A stretch of 64,000 nucleotides of DNA from an uncultured Prevotella sp. (GTDB taxonomy: Bacteria > Bacteroidota > Bacteroidia > Bacteroidales > Bacteroidaceae). Both the position numbers and the translations under genes were made by a program. The notes beneath the pieces are model-generated. The model was not told the origin of the DNA. It did no database searches and saw nothing but the letters and a program-made list of their open reading frames with translations. The number at the start of each line of letters is the position of its first letter. Positions within the stretch are counted from its first letter, which is position 1. Shown here piece by piece: positions 24,870 through 33,011 of the stretch. The stretch spans positions 17,062-81,061 of the forward strand of contig CALEKA010000120.1 of NCBI GenBank assembly GCA_937898715.1, in the 5' to 3' direction.

Positions 24870-25901
24870 TTATCTCATCAAGAAGGTGAAGTTTTCCACA
24901 TTCTTCAGAGCGATGCCTGTACCCTTGGCTACGCAGAGCAATGGATCTTCAGCCACGTGGAAGGGGATGTTGATCTTATCGCTTAAGCGCTTGTCGAGTC
25001 CGCGAAGCAGTGCTCCACCACCAGTGAGGTAGATACCGTTCTTCACAATGTCGGCATAGAGTTCGGGAGGAGTGCTTGCCAATGCGTTGACCACGGCTTG
25101 TTCGATTCTTGCGATTGAAGTTTCGAGACAGTGTGCAATCTCTTGATAGCATACGGGCACTTCCATAGGCATTGTAGTGATGCGGTTAGGTCCGTGGATG
25201 AGATAGTCTTCGGGCGGATTGGGCAGGTCGGTCAGTGCAGCACCCACGTTGAGCTTGATGCGCTCAGCCATACGTTCGCTCACGCGCACGTTGTGCTGAC
25301 GGCTCATGTATTCCTTGATGTCACTAGTGAAGTCGTCGCCAGCCATCTTGATGGAATTGTTTGATACGATGCCGCCCAGTGAGATCACGGCAATCTCTGT
25401 AGTACCGCCACCTATATCAACGATCATGTTGCCTTCGGGAGCATTGACGTCGATACCGATACCGATAGCAGCAGCCATAGGTTCGTAGAGCAGGAACACG
25501 TCGCGTCCGCCAGCATGCTCTGCTGAGTCGCGTACGGCACGTAGCTCTACTTCTGTTGAGCCGCTCGGCACGCCGATTACCATGCGGAGTGAGGGAGAGA
25601 AGAGGCGCTTGCCAGAGTGAACTTTTTTGATCAGTCCGCGCATCATTTGCTCGCAAGCGTTGAAGTCGGCGATTACGCCGTCGCGCAGGGGGCGGATTAC
25701 GCGTATTTGGTTGTTAGTCTTCTCATACATGCGTTTAGCCTCTTCGCCCACTGCAATCATTTTTTCAGAGTGAGCGTCGAGTGCCACCACCGAAGGCTCG
25801 TTGACGGCTATTTCGCCATCGGCTATGATGATGGTGTTGGCTGTACCGAGGTCGATAGCCAACTCTTGCGTAAAGGAGAAAAACTTTGAAAAGAATCCCA
25901 T
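24870..25901 (-). CDS. mreB: Rod shape-determining actin MreB
   Basis: Bacterial actin that guides the elongation machinery along the membrane. The 343-residue protein has the actin-fold nucleotide-binding signatures 'ELAIDLGTANTIIIADG' (phosphate 1), 'MIVDIGGGTTEIAVISLGGIV' (phosphate 2) and 'NGIYLTGGGALLRGLDKRL' (adenosine). The N-terminal 'MGFFSKFFSFTQ' could be an amphipathic membrane-binding stretch. It is separated by 22 bases from the upstream purine gene and is probably co-transcribed with it. Confidence 0.96.
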   Translation of the reverse strand: MGFFSKFFSFTQELAIDLGTANTIIIADGEIAVNEPSVVALDAHSEKMIAVGEEAKRMYEKTNNQIRVIRPLRDGVIADFNACEQMMRGLIKKVHSGKRLFSPSLRMVIGVPSGSTEVELRAVRDSAEHAGGRDVFLLYEPMAAAIGIGIDVNAPEGNMIVDIGGGTTEIAVISLGGIVSNNSIKMAGDDFTSDIKEYMSRQHNVRVSERMAERIKLNVGAALTDLPNPPEDYLIHGPNRITTMPMEVPVCYQEIAHCLETSIARIEQAVVNALASTPPELYADIVKNGIYLTGGGALLRGLDKRLSDKINIPFHVAEDPLLCVAKGTGIALKNVENFTFLMR

Positions 25902-25923
25902 ATACTGTGTGATTGTGTGCTAA

Positions 25924-26517
25924 TTATTTTTCAAACCAATTGTGGATAGCGGTGTCGTAGTGGCTGCTTACGCCGAAAGCTTGGGTGGCAAACCAGCGAC
26001 GTTCCTCGAGTTCGGTCTGAGCTCCATTCTTTGTAATGATGTCGAGCAGGGGCTTGTACTGAGCCTTTGAGGGTACGATTACCACGTCTTTGAAGTTCTT
26101 TGCTCCAGCACGGATGAGTGAGATGCCGCCTATGTCGATCTTCTCTATGATGTCGGCTTCGCTTGCACCGCTTGCCACGGTTTGTTCGAAGGGATAGAGG
26201 TCTACGATGACGAGGTCGATTTCGGGAATCTCGTACTGAGCCATCTGTTTTTGGTCCTCTTCAAGTTCGCGACGTCCGAGGATGCCGCCGAATATTTTGG
26301 GGTGAAGGGTCTTCACGCGTCCGCCCAAGATTGAGGGGTATGTGGTCACGTCTTCAACCTTCTGACAGGGGTAGCCCAATGATTCGATAAACTTTTGTGT
26401 GCCGCCAGTTGAGAGGAACTGCACACCTTCTTCGTGAAGCTTGGCAAGGAGCTCTTCTAATCCGTCTTTATGGAACACGGATACCAGCGCGGTCTTGATT
26501 TTCTTTGTAGAGGACAT
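25924..26517 (-). CDS. purH: IMP cyclohydrolase domain of PurH (stand-alone)
   Basis: Corresponds to the N-terminal MGS-like IMP cyclohydrolase domain of bifunctional PurH, which closes the purine ring to form IMP. Recognised by 'LVSVFHKDGLEELLAKL', 'FLSTGGTQKFI', 'GGRVKTLHPKIFGGIL', 'IVDLYPFEQTV' and 'KIDIGGISLIRAGAKNF'. It ends after 197 residues with 'AFGVSSHYDTAIHNWFEK', the point at which usual PurH (about 510 residues) would continue into the AICAR formyltransferase domain. No such domain is encoded in any frame downstream, where mreB starts after 22 bases. So it is either a genuine split enzyme or a truncation; the intact end and close spacing favour the former. Confidence 0.88.
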   Translation of the reverse strand: MSSTKKIKTALVSVFHKDGLEELLAKLHEEGVQFLSTGGTQKFIESLGYPCQKVEDVTTYPSILGGRVKTLHPKIFGGILGRRELEEDQKQMAQYEIPEIDLVIVDLYPFEQTVASGASEADIIEKIDIGGISLIRAGAKNFKDVVIVPSKAQYKPLLDIITKNGAQTELEERRWFATQAFGVSSHYDTAIHNWFEK

Positions 26518-26560
26518 ATTGATTATTTATTTGTTGCGTAACAAGTCTTGATTTTGTATG

Positions 26561-26592
26561 CAAAAGTACTTCTTTTTATTGGGCTTAGCCAA
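26561..26592 (-). promoter_or_regulatory. Promoter of the purH-mre operon
   Basis: Read on the minus strand: TTG (26592-26590), a 21-base spacer and TACTTTTG (26568-26561), an exact TAnnTTTG match, about 44 bases upstream of the purH-like start codon. Confidence 0.65.
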
Positions 26593-26730
26593 GTTTTTGC
26601 CTACAAAATAGTGATTAGTATCTGTTTTTGGCGGTTTTTGTCACGGCTTGGGCTCTTGGCGGTGAAAAAGAGAACCAAAGCGACGCTGTGGTGCACCATT
26701 GTGCAGCAAGGTCGCTTTGGTTAGATCTGT

Positions 26731-27696
26731 TTAGCTATTCTGAATTTCCTCAATGCTCAATCCTGTGATGCTCGCTATCTCTTTGATGGGCATTCCTGCT
26801 TGCTTTAGTTTTGTAGCAATGCTCTTTGCTTTTTCAGCAATGCCTTGCATTTTCCCTTCAGCAATGCCTTGTATTTTCCCTTCAGCAATGCCTTGTATTT
26901 TCCCTTCAGCAATGCCTCTTTGAAATCCTTTCTCTTCGGCAGAGTCCAAGGAATTCTTGATGTCTCGATAGGCTTTTAGGCTGTCTTCGTATTCTTTTAG
27001 TTCGGCCTTGTTGAACTGAGCTATTTCGGCTTCTTTGAAAAGTCTATTGAATACTTCATTGCGTAGCCTCTCGGGCTGGCTATCGAGGCGTGAGAGGTTC
27101 TTCAGAATAAAGAGCCACTTGTCATAAAGTGTATGGAGTTGGTCTACTTTTTTGCTGAACTTGGCAATTTCTACATACTTAAATGTGAGCTTGTTGTTGA
27201 ACACTTTGTGTGTCTTCTTGTCAAGAAGGCCTACGTCATGGTTGATGCTATTCTCATCGAAAGCATCTTCTTTCATGTCGAAGTTGAGTAGTGCTACGAC
27301 GTATACGTGTTCTAACTTGAAATTCCATTCATCGCCTTTGGGCGCTTGCTCTCGTATCGGGAAGGTGGAGTAGTAGAGTGATCGGTCTTTGAAGAAAGTC
27401 TGATAGGCGTTTTGCATTTCTACAATAAACTTCTCGCCTTTCTCATTCTCGCAATAGACATCGAAGATGGCTTTACGCTCGGTAAAAACATCTCCCACAT
27501 GCTCGCTATTGAGATACTTCACGTTCTTTATCACCTGCTCGCCATCAAATAGGGAATTGAGAAAACTTATGAGCAGACTCTTATTGGGCTTCGTGCCAAA
27601 GATGCGTTTGAAACCGAAGTCAGTCAGCAGGCTTATGTATTTTTCTTCTGTGTGGAGCATACTGATATCTGTTATAAATCTTCTGAATGTTGACAA
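26731..27696 (-). CDS. Rpn-family PD-(D/E)XK nuclease
   Basis: Member of the Rpn/PDDEXK family often annotated as a recombination-promoting nuclease or transposase. Family features are the N-terminal 'KYISLLTDFGFKRIFGTKPNKSLLISFLNSLF', and the nuclease core 'IFDVYCENEKGEKFIVEMQ' with the D...ExQ catalytic pattern near residues 85-102. Close to the C-terminus an 8-residue unit 'GIAEGKIQ' is repeated three times, matching 24-base tandem repeats at 26844-26925. An ATG at 27660 is an alternative start that fits the usual family N-terminus. It lies 39 bases after gpsA. Confidence 0.85.
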   Translation of the reverse strand: MSTFRRFITDISMLHTEEKYISLLTDFGFKRIFGTKPNKSLLISFLNSLFDGEQVIKNVKYLNSEHVGDVFTERKAIFDVYCENEKGEKFIVEMQNAYQTFFKDRSLYYSTFPIREQAPKGDEWNFKLEHVYVVALLNFDMKEDAFDENSINHDVGLLDKKTHKVFNNKLTFKYVEIAKFSKKVDQLHTLYDKWLFILKNLSRLDSQPERLRNEVFNRLFKEAEIAQFNKAELKEYEDSLKAYRDIKNSLDSAEEKGFQRGIAEGKIQGIAEGKIQGIAEGKMQGIAEKAKSIATKLKQAGMPIKEIASITGLSIEEIQNS

Positions 27697-27735
27697 TTCT
27701 CTTTGTATGGCAATCGCGGCTCGAAAAGTATATTC

Positions 27736-28734
27736 TTATCTAAATGAGTCGGTGAGCAGCTTAATCTCGATGGTGGGCGAGATGCGTTCGTAGAGGATGT
27801 TGTAGACGGCGTCGAGGATGGGCATGTTGACGTGGTAAAGGCGGTTGATGCCTTTCATGCATTTGGTGCCATAATAGCCCTCGGCTATCATCTCCATCTC
27901 GATCTGTGCCGACTTCACGCTGTAGCCCTTGCCTATCATCGTGCCAAACACGCGATTGCGTGAGAAGTTGGAATAGCCCGTCACGAGGAGGTCGCCCAGG
28001 TAGACGCTGTCGTAGATCTGGCGGTCGATGGGGTAGACGGCTCGCAGGAAGCGGTTCATCTCCTGCACGGCATTCGACATGAGCACGCTCTGGAAGTTGT
28101 CGCCATATTTCAGTCCGTTGCAGATGCCCGCTGCTATGGCATAGACGTTCTTGAGCACGGAGGCGTATTCTATACCGATCACGTCGTATGAGGTCTTGGT
28201 CTTCACATAGCTTGAAGCCAAGGTCTCGGCAAATGCACGTGCCTTCTCATTGTCGGCACATCCTACGGTGAGGTAGGTGAGTCGGCCGAGCGCCACTTCT
28301 TCGGCATGGCTCGGACCACCGAGCACGGCAAGATTGTCGTCGGGCACATTGTATATTTGTCGGAAAAACTCTGAACAGACCAGATTTTCATCGGGCACGA
28401 TGCCTTTGATGGCTGTGATGATGAACTTGTCGTGGAGCTTCACCTTGAGCTTGCGCAGGTGGTTCTTGAGATAGGGTGAAGGGGTGACGAACACGAGCGT
28501 GCGGCATGCGCGCACTATCTCGTTGATATCGGTCGAGAAGGTAATGCGCGAGGTGTCGAAATGTACGCTCGTAAGGTAGGAAGGGTTGTGCTCCGTACGT
28601 ATGAAGTCGTCGATGGCGTCTTGCCTACGGATATACCAATGCAGATGCTCCACTCTTTCGAGTAGCATCTTTGCTATGGCAGTGGCCCACGAGCCACTTC
28701 CCATCACTGCTATGTTTCCTAAATCGTAAGCCAC
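27736..28734 (-). CDS. gpsA: Glycerol-3-phosphate dehydrogenase (NAD(P)+)
   Basis: Makes sn-glycerol-3-phosphate from dihydroxyacetone phosphate for phospholipid synthesis. The 332 residues start with the Rossmann motif 'IAVMGSGSWATAIAKML'; other signatures are 'VFVTPSPYLKNHL', 'AIKGIVPDENLVCSEF', 'AVLGGPSHAEEVA', the catalytic 'IEYASVLKNVYAIAAGICNGL' and 'GDLLVTGYSNFSRNRVFG'. It is downstream of lysS on the same strand, a common Bacteroidales order, but separated from it by a repetitive 430-base spacer. Confidence 0.94.
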   Translation of the reverse strand: MAYDLGNIAVMGSGSWATAIAKMLLERVEHLHWYIRRQDAIDDFIRTEHNPSYLTSVHFDTSRITFSTDINEIVRACRTLVFVTPSPYLKNHLRKLKVKLHDKFIITAIKGIVPDENLVCSEFFRQIYNVPDDNLAVLGGPSHAEEVALGRLTYLTVGCADNEKARAFAETLASSYVKTKTSYDVIGIEYASVLKNVYAIAAGICNGLKYGDNFQSVLMSNAVQEMNRFLRAVYPIDRQIYDSVYLGDLLVTGYSNFSRNRVFGTMIGKGYSVKSAQIEMEMIAEGYYGTKCMKGINRLYHVNMPILDAVYNILYERISPTIEIKLLTDSFR

Positions 28735-29165
28735 GAATATGTGTGCTAATATGCCAATGTCAATGTGCTAATATGCCAATGTCAATGTGCTAATATGCTA
28801 ATATGCTAATATGCTAATATGCTAATATGCCAATATGCTAATGTGCTTCGCCTGGCAATGTGCCAATATGCCAATATGCTTCGCCTGGCAATGTGCTAAT
28901 GTGCTAATATGCCAATATGCTAATGTGCTTCGCCTGGCAATGTGCTAATATGCCAATGTGCTTCGCCTGGCGATGTGCCAATATGCTAATGTGCTTCGCC
29001 TGCCAATGTGCTAATATGCCAATATGCTTCGCCTGACTATATTTTAATGTGCTTCGCCTAGCAATGTGTTAAGAGTTCTCTGCCACATTCTCAAGCGCTA
29101 GCCCATTAGCATATTGCCATATTAGCATATTGTCATATTAGCATATTGCCATATTAGCAAATTAA
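28735..29165. repeat. gpsA-lysS spacer of 'gctaatatgc' and 'tgcttcgcctgg' repeats
   Basis: Almost the whole 431-base spacer is built from two words. 'GCTAATATGC' / 'GCCAATGTGC' variants, about 9-10 bases long, occur dozens of times, and 'TGCTTCGCCTGGCAATGTGC' variants about seven times between 28840 and 29070. At the lysS-proximal end (29100-29158) the first word appears in the opposite orientation ('GCATATTGCCATATTAGC'), so the two ends can pair as a long stem. No gene is present. The array is transcribed if lysS and gpsA form one operon. Confidence 0.8.
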
Positions 29166-30881
29166 CTAGATCTTCCAGCCCTCGATATCCTGCACGCTGG
29201 GCTTCGTGATGTCGAGCTTGAACTTCTTAATCACTTCGCCTATCTGCTGCTGGATCTTTTGAGCCTTTACGTCTTTGAGGTCGCTCACGAGGTAGTAGCC
29301 CACCTTCTGGAGGATAGGTACGAGTTCTTCGGCAATGCCAGCTGCTACGTACTTGTCGGCCTTATCGCGAGGAGCCTTCTTCTCCGGACGCATCTGTGGG
29401 AAGAAGAGCACTTCCTGTATCTGAGTCTGACCTGTCATGAGCATCACCAGTCGGTCGATGCCGATACCGATACCCGAGGTGGGAGGCATGCCATACTGCA
29501 GTGCGCGCAAGAAGTCTTGGTCGATAAACATGGCCTCGTCGTCGCCCTTTTCAGAGAGGCGGAGCTGGTCTTGGAAACGCTCCTCTTGGTCGATCGGATC
29601 GTTGAGCTCGGAGTAAGCATTGGCAAGTTCCTTACCATTGACCATCAACTCGAAACGCTCCGTCAGCGCAGGATTGTCGCGGTGCTTCTTCGTAAGCGGC
29701 GACATCTCGATGGGGTAGTCGGTGATGAAGGTAGGCTGGATATAAGTGCCTTCGCAGAACTCGCCGAAGATTTCGTCGATCAGCTTACCCTTGCCCATGG
29801 TATCGTCGATCTCCATGTTGAGCTTCTTGCAGATGTCGCGGATCTCGTCTTCGCTCTTTCCGTTGAGGTCGTAGCCAGTTTTCTCCTTGATGGCTTCAAG
29901 GATGGGCAGACGGCGGAAGGGAGCCTTGAAGCTAATCGTCTTACCGTCGACCACGCTTTCGGGTTTACCATTTACAGCCACACAGATGCGCTCCAAGAGT
30001 TTCTCTGTGAACGACATCATCCAGTTGTAGTCCTTATACTGCACGTAGAGTTCCATGCAGGTGAACTCAGGATTGTGGCTACGGTCCATACCCTCGTTGC
30101 GGAAGTTCTTACCGATCTCATATACGCCCTCGAATCCGCCCACGATCAAGCGCTTCAAGTAAAGCTCTGTAGCGATACGGAGGTAGAGGTCGATGTCGAG
30201 CGAATTGTGGTGAGTGATAAACGGACGTGCGCTTGCACCGCCGGGGATGGGCTGCAGGATAGGAGTTTCTACCTCTGTGTAGCCATTCTCGTCGAAATAC
30301 TCGCGCATGGTCTTAATCACCTGTGTACGCTTTAGGAAGATGTCCTTCACGCCGGGGTTGACTAGCAGGTCGACGTAGCGCTGGCGGTAGCGGAGCTCAG
30401 GATCATTGAATGCATCGTATGTCACGCCGTCCTTCTCTTTCACTACGGGCAGAGGCTTAAGGCTCTTTGAGAGAAGTGTGATTTCTTGAGCGTGAACAGA
30501 AATTTCGCCCGTCTGTGTGCGGAACACGAAGCCCTTCACACCGATGAAGTCGCCCAAGTCGAGCAGTTTCTTGAATACGGTGTTGTAGAAAGTCTTGTCT
30601 TCGTCGGGGCAAATGTCGTCGCGGGTGATGTACACTTGGATACGTCCCTTAGAGTCCATCAGTTCGGCAAAGCTTGCCTTACCCATGATGCGTTTACCCA
30701 TCAGACGTCCTGCGATGCAAACTTCGCGTTTTTCTTCTTCGTTGAAGTTCTCCTTAATATCGTCGCTGTAAGCGTCTACTTTGTATTCGGCAGCAGGGTA
30801 GGGGTTGATGCCCAACTTGCGCAATTCCTCTAGGGAGTTGCGGCGCTGTATCTCTTGTTCGCTGAGTTCTAAAACGTTCAT
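29166..30881 (-). CDS. lysS: Lysyl-tRNA synthetase (class II)
   Basis: Charges tRNA-Lys with lysine. The 571-residue protein has the N-terminal OB-fold ('EVCIAGRLMGKRIMGKASFAELMDSKGRIQVYI') and the class II catalytic core with motif 2 'FRNEGMDRSHNPEFTCMELY' and motif 3 'GIGIGIDRLVMLMTGQ'. The ATG at 30881 is preferred over the longest frame (30965): the extra 28 residues lie across the promoter -7 box at 30915-30908 and lack family similarity, whereas 'MNVLELSEQEIQRRN' is a typical N-terminus. The C-terminal extension after motif 3 is normal for Bacteroidetes enzymes. Confidence 0.95.
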   Translation of the reverse strand: MNVLELSEQEIQRRNSLEELRKLGINPYPAAEYKVDAYSDDIKENFNEEEKREVCIAGRLMGKRIMGKASFAELMDSKGRIQVYITRDDICPDEDKTFYNTVFKKLLDLGDFIGVKGFVFRTQTGEISVHAQEITLLSKSLKPLPVVKEKDGVTYDAFNDPELRYRQRYVDLLVNPGVKDIFLKRTQVIKTMREYFDENGYTEVETPILQPIPGGASARPFITHHNSLDIDLYLRIATELYLKRLIVGGFEGVYEIGKNFRNEGMDRSHNPEFTCMELYVQYKDYNWMMSFTEKLLERICVAVNGKPESVVDGKTISFKAPFRRLPILEAIKEKTGYDLNGKSEDEIRDICKKLNMEIDDTMGKGKLIDEIFGEFCEGTYIQPTFITDYPIEMSPLTKKHRDNPALTERFELMVNGKELANAYSELNDPIDQEERFQDQLRLSEKGDDEAMFIDQDFLRALQYGMPPTSGIGIGIDRLVMLMTGQTQIQEVLFFPQMRPEKKAPRDKADKYVAAGIAEELVPILQKVGYYLVSDLKDVKAQKIQQQIGEVIKKFKLDITKPSVQDIEGWKI

Positions 30882-30907
30882 TCGTTGTATTTTTATTGTT
30901 TTGGGTG

Positions 30908-30937
30908 CAAAGTTAGTGCAAACCGAATGCATTGCAA
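30908..30937 (-). promoter_or_regulatory. Promoter of lysS
   Basis: On the minus strand: TTG (30937-30935), a 19-base spacer, and TAACTTTG (30915-30908). It is 27 bases upstream of the lysS ATG at 30881. Confidence 0.65.
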
Positions 30938-31170
30938 AGGAAAAAACTCGTTTTTTGCTTTGCAATGCTGAGGTGCCGCCTAACTTGCCGAAGAAAAGTT
31001 AGTGCAAGGCGAGAGAAGTACAAAGGAAAAAGCTTGTTTTTTCCTCTGTACTTCCGAGCCGCCGCCTAACTTGCGCGAAGCGAAAGTTAGTGCAAACCGA
31101 ATGCATTACAAAGGAAAAAGCTTGTTTTTCCCTTTGTACTTCCGAGCCGCCTATCTTGCGCTTCGCGCGT
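30912..31170. repeat. Three tandem palindrome-rich units upstream of lysS
   Basis: An imperfect unit of about 85-90 bases occurs three times (approximately 30912-30995, 30998-31080, 31085-31170). Each has 'AGTTAGTGCAA', a run such as 'CAAAGGAAAAAGCTTGTTTTT' and the inverse 'CTTTGTACTTCCGAGCCGCC'. Each can fold as a hairpin. A related single unit ('GGTGCAAGGCGAATGCAA ... TTGCTGAGCCGCC') lies at about 50563-50611. The first unit contains the lysS promoter. Confidence 0.65.
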
Positions 31171-31209
31171 TTTGAACATTAATAGCCGTTAATTGAACAT
31201 TAATTGTTT

Positions 31210-31731
31210 GTTAATTGCGCTTCGCGCGTTTGGGTGAGATGAATTATTAATGTTCGCGCACGTGTACGCGCGTTACAGTAAGTTTATAGGCATTTATCCG
31301 TACATCTTGCACTTATTTGTAGCAAATCCTTGATACTCAGCTTCTTACAGAGTGTAGGCAGTGAAGATTGCTCCCTACACTCATGCTCTTTGACTGCACG
31401 ATCTCTTCCCATACCAAATTTTTCCGCTTCCCATACTTAATTTTTTCTCTTCCCATACCTAATTTTTCCGCTTCCCACACTTAATTTTTTCGCTCTCATA
31501 CAATCCAGTAGTTCAGTGCAAGCGATAGCCAAAGTGACGGCAGAGTGACGGCAGAGTGACGGCAATCTACCCTATCTTACACTGCTGAGAATGGTGATAA
31601 TCAGATAGATATGAATGATTAGTGTAGGCAATAGCCCTAAACGAGGTAGAAACTCTTTGACGTGCGCGCGTGCGCGAGGCAAAACTGAAGTCAGAACGTG
31701 CAAACCTGTGCAGCGGAAGTAATTGACAAGA
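31210..31731 (+). repeat. Long direct repeat, copy A (about 522 bp)
   Basis: Nearly identical to copy B at 47371-47896: by direct comparison there are seven substitutions and two 2-base indels over about 524 positions. It contains a perfect-period array of four 22-base units (31409-31496, 'CCATACCAAATTTTTCCGCTTC' type), three 'GTGACGGCAGA' units, and GC-alternating stretches (CGCGCACGTGTACGCGCG). No protein is convincingly encoded. The two copies bracket the signalling gene cluster. Confidence 0.9.
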
Positions 31732-31853
31732 TTCAGTAATAAGAACGGAATGCGGGCGAGCAGGCGAATGAAGCAATCCGCCTTTAGTAAAATCGCTCCA
31801 TCAGCACAAGTCGTACAATAAACGGGGCATCTTGTACAAGTATTGTCTATAAG

Positions 31854-31885
31854 TTTGCACCAGCACAGCGAGCCGTGTACTTTTG
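31854..31885 (+). promoter_or_regulatory. Promoter of the small secreted protein gene
   Basis: TTTG at 31854-31857, a 20-base spacer, and TACTTTTG at 31878-31885; both elements and their spacing fit the Bacteroidetes consensus. The start codon follows 48 bases later. Confidence 0.75.
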
Positions 31886-31932
31886 CAGCGTCAAAACAAA
31901 TAAAGAACCCCAAATATTAAAAACTAAAGAAA

Positions 31933-32298
31933 ATGAAAAAGATGATTCTTTCGCTCGTGCTCGCAGCAACTGCTTGCACCGCAACCTATGCCAATAGCAA
32001 CACTCGTGACCACGAAAAGACGAACGTCACACTGCAGACCGCCCTGCAAGACTTGAAGCAGAAACTCACCAGTGCACCCTCTGGCACGACCTACGGAGTG
32101 GTAAGCAGTCGGTCGGGAAGCATCGTGATCAACACTCCCCTTGGCCGATATACCGTGGAGCGCCTCAGCGACGGTTCCTACTCATTCATGGGCATGAAGG
32201 CTCGACTGATCTCTGCCCAAAAAGGCATTTACGTGGTTAAGACGTCGCTTGGCACCTGGAAACTCGATACCCGTCGTGGCACAGTGACCAAGAAGTAA
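31933..32298 (+). CDS. Small secreted protein, unknown function
   Basis: Not recognised. The 121 residues carry a clear signal peptide (MKKMILSLVLAATACTATYA) with cleavage probably after 'TYA', and a mature part of about 100 residues. The mature part is predicted to be mostly beta strands with 'YGVVSSRSGSIVINTPLGRYTVERLSDGSYSFMGMKA' and a basic C-terminus. It has its own strong promoter and lies just inside copy A of the long direct repeat. It is separated from the following operon by over 700 bases, so its link to that system is positional only. Confidence 0.7.
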   Translation: MKKMILSLVLAATACTATYANSNTRDHEKTNVTLQTALQDLKQKLTSAPSGTTYGVVSSRSGSIVINTPLGRYTVERLSDGSYSFMGMKARLISAQKGIYVVKTSLGTWKLDTRRGTVTKK

Positions 32299-33011
32299 TT
32301 CCTCCCCGGTGGAGATTACTCGCACACATAGCGGTAGGGCGCTGAGTAGAGGTTGTGAAATAGATTTGTGGAAGTAAGATCATTCAGTAGCTACCTCGCT
32401 CAGTGCCCTTTTTACCTCTATCCCTGAGACTCCTTCGGTCAGCCTGCGCCCCTTTGCTAACCATACTATCCAAAGTCACGCTCCGCCACCAATGCTGTGC
32501 AACAGACTGCCCCCCCAAGAGCATTATATAGTCTGAACAAACAAAAAAAATGGCAAAAAGTTTGTTTGTCGAAAATAATGCTTAATTTTGCGCTTAGAGT
32601 TGGAGCAGATCGTAACGACCATCTGCTGTGAAAACTCCAAAGAATGAGCGTATTGAACGTTGTCTTGAAATAGAAATGTGGAAGTTTCGATATTCAGTAA
32701 GACATACGGTACAATATCGCTCACGCGTACATTGGTATCATTGTATACGTTCCTCACGCCCTCCCTGTAAAGGTGGCGTGGGGCAAACGTGTGTTATATT
32801 CGCAATTTACCTCTCTACAAGCGTGGGCTATTGTCTGTTGCATACTGAATAGGTCTCTTCCACAACCTCTATTTCGGCAATGGGCAATGGTACCACGCTT
32901 TTCTTATGCCAAGAATCTTGAATACTAATTCAGCCGTTGCGTGAACACAGAGAGCCCGTACCTATATGGATAGGACTATCTCGTAACAGCGACTTTTACT
33001 TCTATACATCT
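32299..33011 (+). other. Gene-free 710-bp region with related inverted repeats
   Basis: No gene is evident. The pattern 'GAAATAGA..TGTGGAAGT...ATTCAGTA' occurs at about 32355-32390 and 32666-32700, and inverted at about 32841-32876 (TACTGAATAGG...CTTCCACAACCTCTATTTC). The last two thus bound a 210-base inverted-repeat element. A promoter-like pair precedes it at 32562-32590, and just after this promoter 'AGCAGAT' and 'ATCTGCT' form a hairpin. The region could be a long 5' leader of the LytTR operon, a structured RNA or a decayed insertion. Confidence 0.5.
32562..32590 (+). promoter_or_regulatory. Promoter-like pair upstream of the signalling operon
   Basis: TTG at 32562-32564, an 18-base spacer and TAATTTTG at 32583-32590. 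It would give a leader of about 420 bases before the LytTR gene, or drive an independent RNA. Confidence 0.45.

Noticed and set aside
28735..29165. Possible CRISPR array between gpsA and lysS
   Set aside because: The repeat words are short, of irregular spacing and variable, and there are no unique spacers or cas genes; it is a degenerate tandem repeat.
29259..30335. Long open frame (358 codons) on the plus strand
   Set aside because: It lies entirely antisense to lysS, whose protein is unmistakable; the frame is a by-product of its codon usage.
31572..31913. Minus-strand open frame in the long repeat, and its partner at 47735-47971
   Set aside because: Their shared C-terminal parts come from the duplicated sequence; the N-terminal parts differ and there is no domain or start-site support.
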